Source: Prinsepia uniflora (taxonomy: Eukaryota > Streptophyta > Magnoliopsida > Rosales > Rosaceae). From it: a stretch of 64,000 nucleotides of DNA. Below are positions 21,441 to 31,643 of this stretch, one piece after another (position 1 is the stretch's first letter; the number at the start of each line of letters is the position of its first letter). The stretch spans positions 29,994,716 through 30,058,715 of the forward strand of contig CM064874.1 of the NCBI GenBank assembly GCA_032719365.1, in the 5' to 3' direction. The notes below the pieces were generated by a model, which was not told where the DNA came from, searched no databases, and saw only the letters and a program-made list of their open reading frames with translations. A program made the position numbers and the translations under genes.

Positions 21441-24278
21441 TATAACAACCCGTCCGGGAAACCGGGATTAGATTAGTGCTTAATGATGGATTAGTAAAAT
21501 TAATTAGTCATTAGTTGGACAACTTTGGACGGACGGTGCGAAATGACGATTTTGCCCCTAGAATTGGGCAACATGTTGACTTTTCGTTCAGGCAGTTAAA
21601 TGGACTTTGAACGATGACCGTGACGTAGTTCAGGGCGTCACGAGTTCATAGATAGGTGGCACGTTTGATTCCGACATTCGAGGGAAAAGTTATGACGTTT
21701 GGAAGTTGAGGGGTATTTTGGTAATTTGATTGAATAGGGGCAAAAGGTTGACCTTTCAAACGACCTGGACTTTTCAAACATTTCGAGGACCGTTAGGTAG
21801 GTCTCAATCTCCTGAATATAACGACAAACGGCATGCGTTCATTGGAGTTCAGATGGTAACGATATGGGTCTAGGAACAGTAGGGGCAAAATGGTAATTTG
21901 TCATGTAGGGGTAAAATGGTCATTTGGCTATCTTGGAATGTGTGCCCAGTGAGATCAAGACACTTGGCTGTTTTTTTGGGTGGAGTGACCATCAGAATTT
22001 GGACACATGTCCTTCTCTGGATAGTTGTAGAAGTGTGTACAACCGCCTCACACAATTGATATACGAGTATATGGTGTTATACGGTTTTTGAGAGGGAACA
22101 GAGTGCAAACAGTGAGAATGAGTGTGAAACCATGAATCAAGGCCCATTCCTGACCAGTGACGTGTGAAGGAGAATGAGAAAGGAAGGTGAACTGAGGCTG
22201 GTGGTGGTCACGGCAGCGCACGACGGCGTCGATAGGTAAGTACCCATGGATGTTCTGTTTTGAATTCGAAAATGGTGAGCCTACATGTAAGGAGTTTTGA
22301 TCATTTCTATGGATTGAAACCTGATTCTGAGGGTTAGACGAGGATGAGGAGCTAGGAACGAAGGCCTTCCGTGGACGGTGGCTGGGAAACCGAGCAGGGG
22401 TGAGTTTTGAAATCAGAAATGGTAAGTCACGTTCTGTTGTCTATTGCTCGATTGTGTTAATTGAAAAAGTTTTATGATGGTTCCAGTGATCGATTACGAT
22501 TGAAATCAAGGGTTTAAGTGGCCAGAATCGTGACAACTGAACGACGAACAGGGGATAGTTTTTCCTTCGATTTGGTTAGGAATGAAAGGATGAAACTAAT
22601 GGGCTAATTAGGACTAAAAACGGGTTAAAATTGGACAAAAATCGGCCACGCCGGTTCGAGTTGCATAGACCAGTCTAAACCGGGTCGACCTGAGGAAGAC
22701 GATGACACTGTAGCAGGCGCGTGGCTCCCACACGCAGCCACTGTGGGCGGTGCGTGAGGGCGCGTGGGGCCTATTCTGGGCATGTGTTCAACATGTGAAA
22801 TGATGTAATTGATGTAACAAACATTTTAAAACTAGTTTCGAGTCGATCGGACATCGTCTCGACATGTTTTGGGATGTCCGAAGGTTCTAGGCCTCGGTTA
22901 AAAATAGTTAAAAATTTGGGAAAATTACAGGGACTTAGTAGAAGCTTAATGAAGTAGTTAGTGACCTTATTATGGGATTTGGACAGGTTCAGGGAAGCCA
23001 GTGATAGTGGATAGGCCGGGAACGGCGTATATGCACATGTATCGAGGCAGCGGCGAAATGGTCTATGAGTGGACTTTGCTTTCAAACTTATTATGCATGC
23101 ATATATGTTTTTATATGTTATCTATACATGATTTCCATATTTGTGACTTGATATTGATGATTTACCATTTGCACGATTTTCGAGATATTTACGTATTTGC
23201 ACGTTTTACTAGGTTTCAATTTCTATTGTGATTTGATCATAGTTTTGAAGATTTGAATTTGGGATTTGAAATATGATTTGATTTCACTGATTTGAAATGG
23301 ATTTCAAAAACGTGATCTCGGGCTTGGAGCCCTGTTCATGTGATTTCGGAAATGAGATTTCGGTTTTGGAACTGGATTTCGAAATTGATATTTCGAATTT
23401 GGTTTTGAAACTTGGAAAGGAAATTCTGGATTTGGGTTTGGGATGATGGTTCCAGATGCTGGCTTACGGAATCATTTTTGCGAATTTGGATAAGGATTTT
23501 TTTTTTATGGTTTTCACTGTTAATCGAAAAATGGTTTTGGGTTTAAAGACCCGGAAAAAGAAAAAGAAAAACCGATGGATCTGGTTTTGAGTTTAAAGAG
23601 TCGGTTGATTGACGGGGAGAGGGCCCTGGATTGATATGTTTTGAGTTTAAAGACTCGGTATATGTTTTGAGTTTAAAGACTCGGTTATGAAACCCTTGAG
23701 ATCCAGCAACTCACATGATTGATATTTTTCACTAGTTTTCCGATGTTTTGGGCAGTGGCCCGGATGAATTTGATTTGATGAGTTTTGGGGCTGAGTTCCC
23801 GTACTTTGAGATTGATTTGTGATTTTGGGCTGAGGCCCTGGAGTTGAATTGTGGATTTAAAGAAAGAAATGATTCTGATTTTCATTGATGGTTTTGGAAA
23901 TGCAATGGTTTCATGGACTTTATATGCATGCATTGGTTTTTGCGTGGAGGGTATAAATTATGTTTTCATATAACTATTTTTCTGAAATTATTATTTATTT
24001 TGTCCATTCACAGTCTTTTCATGTTTTCGATACCCTCCAGGTTGTCGCGGTGAGGGCTGTTGGTCGAGAGAGACGAAGACATCACACGTGCGATCCACAA
24101 TAGATTCTGTGCACTCTGGGAAGTCCAGATGCTTTTTGGACGGTCGGATCGAGAATCCCTTGTCTGACTTACGTGTCACATGGAGGTTGGACGTCGGTTT
24201 AGCCTTCGTGTCATGCATAAGTTAGACGGGAGCAGGACTTAACCGTTAATCCCGGGGGATTGGGGGTGGGTCCTGTCA
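21441..24278 (+). repeat. Element 2 3' LTR
   Basis: This 2838-bp LTR has palindrome GGACACATGTCC (22001-22012), a GCGCGTG hairpin with one mismatch (22717-22735), arm CTATGAGTGGAC (about 23066), TGCATGCA (about 23093), a TTTAAAG array (23539-23682), TGCATGCA (about 23924) and arm GTCCATTCACAG (about 24003). It ends GGGTGGGTCCTGTCA. Confidence 0.93.
23539..23682 (+). repeat. TTTAAAG mini-palindrome array in Element 2 3' LTR
   Basis: There are four units: GGGTTTAAAGACCC (23539), GAGTTTAAAGAGTC (23589, one arm decayed) and GAGTTTAAAGACTC (23643 and 23669). Confidence 0.85.
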
Positions 24279-26174
24279 AAATGGACATTAAACTTCAAGC
24301 GTTTCTTGGGAGGCAACCCAATGACGGAGACGTGAAGGAGCCATCGAATGGAGATTTGCTTTCTTAAACCCTTCACTCCTTTAATTTAGTTACTTTATGA
24401 CTTCACTGCTTTATTTTTGTAAATAAATTCTTCTTACTTAGATTCTATGCTTTCACTTTGATACATTGAGGACAATATCAAATTTAACTATGGGGGAGGG
24501 TTTTACAACTTTTATTGAGTCTTATTTCAAAAATCATAGAAAAAATTCGAAAAAACAACAAAAAACCCAAAAAGATTTTTGTGTATTTTAGTTTTTAGTC
24601 TTGAGTATTTTTGTTTAACTTAGTGTTTTAATGAGTCTTAGGATGCCCTTCAACCTTTCGATGATAAGAATGACGGATTAACGAAGATAACGTGGCTATA
24701 AGTTGATCACTACAACTTGAATTCATTTGTTAATGCTTTATGATTGAATGTTTATGACTTATAGTGGATGATGTATGTTAAACTGGTACAGAACGAGTAT
24801 GTTAATATTTGTATGAATCATATGAACCCAATGTGAGCTTTAGCGCCTTACATACTTCTTGATTGAGTAATTCATAGGGGTTATTTATTAAATTGATATA
24901 AATATGCCTCATAACTGCTTGCAATAACTTTTACTGAACTCTAGAGTGCTAGAACTTACTTCTATATGATTTTCAAAGCTTTTAAGTCAATAAACTCTCT
25001 GATTTTGGACATGATTAAGGCAATAGGGTTAACACCACTTATCTAAATATCTGAGCCCTATTTGATTACACAAGTGTGATCCCCCTAGTTTAACCCCTTT
25101 GAGCCTACATTAAGCCTTTATTTCATCACCTTAAACATGCCTTCACATAAGCCTAGTATAAGACATCATTTACCCTTGTTCCTTGGACTTGGTTGAAGAT
25201 TTGAAAGATGGTGTGAGACACAAGAAATTGATTTGATGAATGAAGACTTATATGTAAGTTTAGGGAATAACTTTCTCAAATTATGTTGTTCTTCATTGCA
25301 TTACCTCTCAAAATAAAAAAATAAAAAAAATGATGATGAAAAGAAAATACAATCAAGAACAATGTTCTGTGAGGTACTAAAATTGAGTTTTGAGCTAACT
25401 CCCATATGCCTGTGATTTGGAACAATGAAGTTTGAGGGCCTACACTAAAGAATTTCGGCCCCTTGTCCCAATTACAAACTCAAAGATGTTGAAAATGAAG
25501 ATCAAGGTTGAACAAGTTGATACTTGGCCTATGATGATGGGAACACTGATGCCTATGTAATGAAATCTTTGGTTGTCTTGGAACAAAATTTAACATTATT
25601 ATCCTAAAAATTCCTTACCTCTACACTTAGCCCTATTACAACCTTTAATAAAGACCTTATGGTCCTTGAGATAAGTAAATTTTGATTAGTTGAGTTTATT
25701 ACTTGAGTAAGCTTATGGTTTTGGTTCATTGTGCAAGTATTTTCACTATCTTATGGTTTATGTTTGAAATTTTTATGAAGTTACTTACTTTCTATTATGT
25801 GAGCACCTTTCTCACATACCTCGAGTGCAAACACAAATCCCTATACACATTGAGTGAAAATCATGAGTGCATATTCTTGTGAGTTGATTCATACTTGTTT
25901 TATTCATGTTGAGATACATTTCACCAAGTTACTCATTGTCTTACTTGGCAAGGCATTTTACTATGATGTATTAACTTTTGAATTCCATATGCTATATAGC
26001 TTCTTAGTTTAAATATTTGATTTCATACTTATGTTAATACAATTTGAGACAAATGGTTACGAACTTATTAGTTCTTTTTTTGAAAAAAAAAAGGAAAAAG
26101 AAAAATGAGTTTTCAAAGCCTTAGTTTGTTTTGGTATGTGCTAGGGACTAGCAATGTCTAAGTGTGGGAGGATT
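24279..26174 (+). mobile_element. Athila-like 3' untranslated tract and PPT
   Basis: It opens with gacattaaacttcaagcg and then TTCTTGGGAGGCAACCC, a motif that follows the last ORF in Athila-type elements. Further in are CATTGAGGACAATATC and a purine run GGGGGAGGG (about 24493), A/T-rich text, and finally the PPT-like AGTGTGGGAGG (26161-26171) just before the LTR at 26175. No coding is recognisable. A related tract lies in the opposite orientation at 56358-57560. Confidence 0.65.
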
Positions 26175-26449
26175 TGATAAGCCTTGAATTAAACATCATT
26201 TTATACCTTTTATGCTTATATTTTAAAGTTCAAATACAAAAAAAATAGGAGAGAATAATCTATTTTGTGAGAAATGTGCATAATTGGATTAAGCACGGAA
26301 TTACGAGAATTTAGTCAAAAGAATCACATCAATCAGAGTTATATTGAAGAAGTTATGATCGACTGAAATGAGGCTACCAAAGAGATTGAAGGAATTCAGT
26401 AGGGGCCTACCGAATCCACAAAGACCGGCCAAGAAACTGAATCCACAAA
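26175..26449 (+). repeat. 5' part of Athila-like LTR (truncated)
   Basis: It starts TGATAAGCCTTGAATTAAAC directly after the PPT. About 250 bp can be aligned to the reverse complement of 30326-30080 (shared aattacgagaattt..., atcagagtt..gaagaagtta, and ttcagtagg....accgaa). It ends where minus-strand LTR-5 begins. The last 40 bases contain a repeated aatccacaaagacc. Confidence 0.75.
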
Positions 26450-29400
26450 GACCTACCCCCAATCCCCTGGGATTAAGGGCTAAGTCTTACTCCCGTCTAA
26501 CTTACGCATGACACGAAGGTTAAACCGACGTCCAACCTCCATGTGACACGTAAGTCGGACAAGGGATTCTCGATCCGACCGTCCAAAAGCTTCCGGACTT
26601 CCCAGAGTGTACATACTCTATTGTGGATTGTGTGTGATGTCTCCGTCTCTCTCGACCAACAGCCCGCACAACCTGGAGGGTATCGAAAACATAAAGAGAC
26701 TGTGAGTGGACAAAAATAAAGTATAAGTTCAAAAACAGTTCATAAAACAAGTACATTTATACCCTCCATATAAAAACCAATGCATGCATATCAAACCATT
26801 CAATAAAACCATTTTATACTCAAGTCATTCAAACCACTAAGAAAACCGAATTCATTTCCTTTTCTCAAATCCCGGGCCTTAGCCCAAAACCATCGAAACA
26901 GTATCATTATTAAAAACCATCATCATCAAGTCTCAGTGAAAACCAAAACTCATTTGAAACCACATTTCCATCCATCGAACCTGCTGGATCTATCCGAGTC
27001 TTTAAACCCAATCCAAGCCTCAATATAATCCAAGTCTTTAAACTCCCGAGTCTTTAAACTCAATAGGCCTACGGGGGAAATATCAATATCCGAGTCTTTA
27101 AACTCCTGAGTCTTTAAACTCAATCCGGGTCTTTAAACCCAATTCGGGCCCGCCCCCGTCATAATCATATCCGGGTCTTTAAACCCAATAACCAGATCTA
27201 GCAAATCCAATCCAAAACCATTTGAAAACCATTATCCATTTCTGAATCCGAATCCGCAATCTCATTAGGATCCCGAATCCAAACCCAGTATCATATTCAT
27301 CATCCATTTCCAAATCCGAGTCCGAAACCATCATTACATAAGCCGGCATCCGGAATAACCATTCTGAACCCAAACCCGGAAATCCACTTTCAAGTTTCAA
27401 AATCGAATCCAAAATCGTCATTCTGAAATCCGATTCAAAAACCTGAAATCACATTCTTGAAAACCACTTTTCTGAACATGGCTTCAAGCCAAAATTTACT
27501 TTCCAAAATCCATTTAAAACAATTGAAATCAAATCATGTTTCAAATCCCGAAATCAAATCATGGAAACCAGGTTCAAATCACAACATCGATCGTATTTTC
27601 GTAAAACGTATAATTCTGTAAATACCTAAAAAAATGTGCAAAGCCATAAACCAACAAGATCATAAATAAAATCATAGAATCAAGTATATAAAACATATAA
27701 AAACATATATGCATGCATCAAGAGTTAGAAAGCAAAGTCCACTCACAGACTGTTTCGTCGCTACCTCGATACGTGTGTACTTAGGCCATTTCCGGCTAAT
27801 CCGCTATCACCGGCTTTCTCGAACCTGTCCAAATCCCATAATAAGGTTACTAACTACTTCATAAAGCTTATACTAAAGCCCTGTAATTTTTTCAAATTTT
27901 TAACTATTTTTGACAGAGCCCTAAAACCTTCGGACATCCCGAAACATATCGAGACCATGTTCGATCGACTCGAAACTAGTGCCAAAATGTTCGTTACATC
28001 AAATACTTTAAAAGTCATGTTGGAAGTTTCCTCAAAAGGGACCCACGCGCCCTCACGGGCTGCCCAAACGGGCTGCGCATGGGAGCCACGCGCTAGTCAC
28101 TGTTCATCGTATTCAACCCGCAGTCGACTGGTTCAGACCGGTCCGGCCGGTTCAACTGAACCGACGTGGACGGTTCGTCGTTATTTTTCATCCAATTCCT
28201 CCCATTTTTAGTCCTATAACTTCCTTATGTGGTTCCAATTCCTCCAATTCCTCACGTCGTTATTTTTTCGTTATTTTCCTATTGATCTATAACATTATAG
28301 CAAGAAATTGGGGCCTGAAAGATACCTACCCGATCAACCTGCAACCACCAACCTTCCTCCATAATGGTTCCATGGTTCCAGCCGTCATTCTTCTCTGTTT
28401 TCGATCCTAAGTCTTTCCTGGAACTTCTAGAAACAACTTTCAATCAACCAACACGATTAATATTCTATAGAGGACAATTTACTATACTCGAATTCAAACT
28501 GAGCTCTACTGATTTCCGACCTTACCGTCTACCTCAGGCCTCAAAAGGGTGCTTCTTCGACTCACAAAGCCTCTATCATCACAACCCACCTACAAAAACG
28601 ATTAATGATGGCTAGAATCACTGGTACGATTCCAGCTCCCAAACAAGCTTTCACGGTTCAGTCCACCAGTCCAATGGCCACCCTACACGGCTGCTCCTCA
28701 CGGTGTCACCATTGCAGTCCTTAATGTCTAACCTTCTATTTTTGTTCACACGACACAGCCGTTTGAGGACAGTTGAAGGGGTTTGAATTGTCACAACCTC
28801 TCTGTCCCCTGTTTTTCCTTCCTACGATCGTGCACCTTAAATTAAACCCGCGTGACAATTGTGAGGCGGTGAGGGAAGAGGCTTCCACAGCCTTCCAGTG
28901 AGGGACACGTGTCCTAATCTGGATGGGCGCCAATCCTGAGGTGGCCAAGTTTCCCATGGTTAGTAGGCACAAAACCCAATGCAGGAAATAACCAATTTAC
29001 CCTTAATTGCACAAATTACCATTTTGCCCTTCGTGTATCCTGACCCGTAACTTTGTAGTCCGACATCCGATGACGGCGTGCCGCATGTCGTTGAACTCAG
29101 AGCATCGAGACCTTCCTAGCGGTCCTCAAAGTTCGTGAAAATTCCATGTCGTAGGAAAAGTCAACAAATTACCCCTTTTTAACAAAATTACCAAAATACC
29201 CTCAAACTTCCGAACGTCATAACTTCCTCCTCGGATGTCGGAATTGGACGTGCCACCTGTCTATGAACTCGTGACGTCCCGAACTACGTCACGGTCATCG
29301 GTCAAAGTCCATTTGACCATCCGAACGAAAAGTTAACATTTGTGCCCATTCTAGGGGCAAAATCGTCATTTCGCACCGTCCGTCCGAAATCGTCCAACTA

Positions 29401-29471
29401 ATTACTGATTATCCTCATTAATCCGTCATTAATCACTAATCTAATCCTGATTTCTGGAACGGGTCGTGACA
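26450..29471 (-). mobile_element. LTR-5: solo LTR, minus strand, left terminus lost
   Basis: The right end GGACGGGTCGTGACA gives TGTCACGACCCG on its own strand. The left end starts within the expected text (acctacccccaatcccc), so about 7-8 terminal bases (TGACAGG) are missing and no TSD can be matched. Inside, reversed: CTGTGAGTGGAC (26700-26711), a TTTAAA array (26995-27187), GTCCACTCACAG (27737-27748), a GCGCGTG-type hairpin (28075-28093) and palindrome GGACACGTGTCC (28903-28914). It is close to LTR-2 and to Element 2's LTR in its termini and lies between two oppositely oriented Athila-like LTR pieces. Confidence 0.85.
26995..27187 (-). repeat. TTTAAA mini-palindrome array in LTR-5
   Basis: About seven units of 14 bp occur, including GAGTCTTTAAACTC (27043, 27092, 27108) and GGGTCTTTAAACCC (about 27127 and 27174). 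One unit (26995) has mismatched arms. Confidence 0.85.
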
Positions 29472-30326
29472 TTAGGGCTTCGAGAAGCCCTAACCTAAAA
29501 AGAAACTACAAAATAAAAGAAATTATAAAATAAAAGACAAAAGTATTTGCTCTTTTTATTTCTAAATGTAAACTAAAAACTCTCCAAAAACTCCAACTTT
29601 CTCTCTCCTTTACATGAACTCTAATACCTCTATTTATAAGAGAATTATTAATCCTCATACAAATAGAAGGTTTACAATTAAATTCTATAAGGAAAAGACT
29701 TCCTAAACAATTAAGAAATCAAATTAAAAACATTTCCTACAAGTAAAGGGAGTGAAAATACAAAAGGAAATAGGACTAAAATCCCTATACAATATGGAGA
29801 ATAAATGTGAAAGAAACTTGAAATTATCCTAAAAAGGCCAAAAACACGAAATTAAGCTTCAGGGATCGGTTTCGGTGGTCAACCACTGAATTTGGAAGGG
29901 TCAAAGGCGCGGTCAACCCTCGGTCAACGTGCAGGTCTTCTGTTCTGGTGTTTCGGTGGAAGTCCACCGAATAGGAGAAGTTAGCTTGGCTAGTGCGCAC
30001 CATGGTCAATTGAGGGGTTTCAGTAGGCGCTTACCGAATTGAGCCCTTTGCTACAGTAACGCGCTAAGGACTCTAGATACTGATTTCAGTAGGTATCCAC
30101 CAAATTTCAGGTGCCATTTTCTTTCCTTCCTAACTTCTTCATTTCAACTCTGATGTAGGTGATTATTTCATCCAAATTCTCGTAATTCCAAGCTCTATTT
30201 TATCTACACATTACTCACAAAATATATTATTTTCTCCAAATGTATAGAATGAAATATTAACAAAACATAAGTAAAAGGGTATTAAATCATGGATAAAACA
30301 TGTATAAATTATGATCTAACAAATAC
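29472..30326 (-). repeat. Athila-like LTR, minus strand
   Basis: On the minus strand it runs from TGTTAGATCAT (30326) to a near-palindromic end, ttagggcttctcgaagccctaa (29472-29493). It is related in sequence and layout to 26175-26449, including the ttcagtagg....accgaa motifs. Beyond it (30327 onward, minus strand) comes a PPT-like and untranslated tract. It contains A/T-rich 29500-29830 with tataaa-like text. The 5'/3' designation follows from the adjacent 3' untranslated tract. Confidence 0.65.
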
Positions 30327-30530
30327 CTCGAAACCTATATTTTGCTAGTCCTTGAGAAAAACACAAAAATTTAAAACTAAAAAAAGAAAAAAGACTCAAT
30401 TTTAATTAAGATAAAAGATTTAAACCCATAGGTTCACGTAGTAGGAGTTTTGTCTCCTGAGTGTTGTAGCAGCACGATACCCACAAATGTTTTACTTAAC
30501 AACTAAAAACATTAAAAACATAACTTTTTA
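30327..30530 (-). mobile_element. Athila-like 3' untranslated tract, minus strand, first segment
   Basis: Read on the minus strand it precedes the LTR at 30326 with ...ctcaaggactagcaa...ggtttcgaggtatt. This is comparable to gggactagcaatg...gggaggatt before the plus-strand LTR at 26175. It continues at 56358 after Element 4 is removed. Confidence 0.65.
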
Positions 30531-30808
30531 TGTAACACCCCAGCCTTTTAGTAGATATTTAATGAAAAATGACTATTTTTCCCCTAGTCAGAGAAAAATG
30601 TTGACTTTTGACTCGAGATAGTATTTGGACTTTGACCAATGCCCGTTATGTAGATCGAAACGTCACGAGTACATAGACATGCGGCACGTCGAAATCGGAC
30701 GTCTGACAACAAAGTTATGGGTCACGAAAGAAATCAGGTACTATTCATATGTTACAAGACGTACAGTGGCAAATATTTCTTGGTCCAAAATATCTGAGGT
30801 GGACCAAT

Positions 30809-30834
30809 GGATGAGTGACAAGTGTCACTCATCC
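30809..30834. repeat. 26-bp palindrome with GACAnnTGTC core in Element 4 5' LTR
   Basis: Twelve-base arms, 30809-30820 and 30823-30834, are exact reverse complements around AG, and the outer flanks (CAAT / CATT) continue the symmetry with one bulge. The equivalent LTR position carries the same core in at least ten other copies: 2627-2642, 10014-10025, 14481-14506, 16274-16285, 22001-22012, 28903-28914, 36996-37021, 48065-48076, 53649-53674 and 62788-62801. Confidence 0.9.
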
Positions 30835-31439
30835 CATTAGCCTATTAACCCAAGTTCATGCACTTCATCTTCATCTCATTTCTTCTTTGTTACCCAAAAT
30901 CCACACAAACAACCCATACACCACCATACCTCATCCTTATGCTTGAGAGAGATTGTGAAAGTGAAAGAGAGACTGAGACGGCGACGATGAGGACGGCTGA
31001 GCAAGATGGAGAGGCTGAGGAACCCACAAACCAAGTAAAACCTGAAACCCGGTTTGGGTTCAAATTTCGAAATCAGTTTAGAGGGATTGTTGGACTGTTT
31101 TGATGATTGGATGTTGTTCTTTGGGATTATACGAGTCAACAGGGACCAAAATCATGAAGGAAGGCTGCTAGAATCTCCAAGAAATCAAGTTGTAAAATTG
31201 GCCGAAAATCATTAAGCTCGAATAGGTAATTTCAGGCCTTGTTTGATGTTTTTGAGGTTATAGATCCCTTTCTGGGTCCATTACGACCATGTAGGAAGAA
31301 AAATGGGGGAAAACAGTGGCCTGACAGCTGAAATACGACCAGATCAAGTTTGCGGGTCGATTGACCCGATATAGAGAAATAGGTCGACCTGGCCAGAGGT
31401 TAACGATGATGACGTGGCAGTCCACATCATCACCCTATC

Positions 31440-31640
31440 AGACCTGTCAATCCACGTGGAAAATCAGGTGATGCCATATGGCATGCTATCAGGCCCAATC
31501 AGCAGTTGACTCGTCAGGTCCACGTCAGCATTGTCATACCACGTGGACCAATAGAGTGGTGCCACGTGGCAACCTATCAGGAAGTGTCAGAGTGATGTGG
31601 CAGTCCATGTCCGCCACTATCAAACCACGTGGACAAGTAA
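31440..31640 (+). promoter_or_regulatory. G-box (CCACGTGG) cluster in Element 4 5' LTR
   Basis: CACGTG cores occur near 31454, 31540, 31563 and 31625, with GACGTGG and CCACGTCAG variants between. In plants such ACGT cores are bound by bZIP and bHLH factors. Activity in this LTR is inference. The cluster occupies the place where other LTR families have the GCGCGTG hairpin and continues after Element 3 at 39745-39760. Confidence 0.55.
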
Positions 31641-31643
31641 AGG

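Larger units (their letters stand above)
15715..24278 (+). mobile_element. Element 2: full-length LTR retrotransposon with no recognisable coding, TSD AAATG
   Basis: LTRs at 15715-17570 and 21441-24278 flank a 3.87-kb internal region. The 5-bp duplication aaatg is perfect (15710-14 and 24279-83). A PBS follows the 5' LTR and a PPT precedes the 3' LTR. The 3' LTR starts TATAAC instead of TGTAAC; both LTRs end CCTGTCA. No Gag or Pol motif is found internally, so this is a non-autonomous element of LARD-like layout. The 5' LTR lacks two segments (about 85 bp and 940 bp) present in the 3' LTR. The LTRs look several percent diverged by eye, older than Element 3. Confidence 0.95.
11643..26449 (+). 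mobile_element. Athila-like gag-only element (TR-GAG type), interrupted by LTR-3 and Element 2
   Basis: With the two insertions mentally removed, Gag-coding sequence (11643-11762 joined to 14819-15714) runs directly into an untranslated tract (24279-26174) that starts with an AAGCGTTTCTTGGGAGGCAA motif and ends at a purine tract (GTGTGGGAGG) followed by TGATAAGCC, the start of an Athila-like LTR at 26175. The GGGAGGCAACCC motif normally sits just after pol in this lineage, as it does at about 60195 here, yet no pol lies between. That layout fits the published TR-GAG class (gag-bearing, pol-less non-autonomous elements). The 5' LTR is not visible. The classification is inference. Confidence 0.6.
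30531..31643 (+). repeat. Element 4 5' LTR, left part
   Basis: It begins TGTAACACCCCAGCC at 30531. It includes the long palindrome at 30809-30834 and a CACGTG array at 31440-31640. It breaks at 31643, where Element 3 inserted, and resumes at 39743; text across the junction matches the intact 3' LTR at about 52126-52150. Confidence 0.92.
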
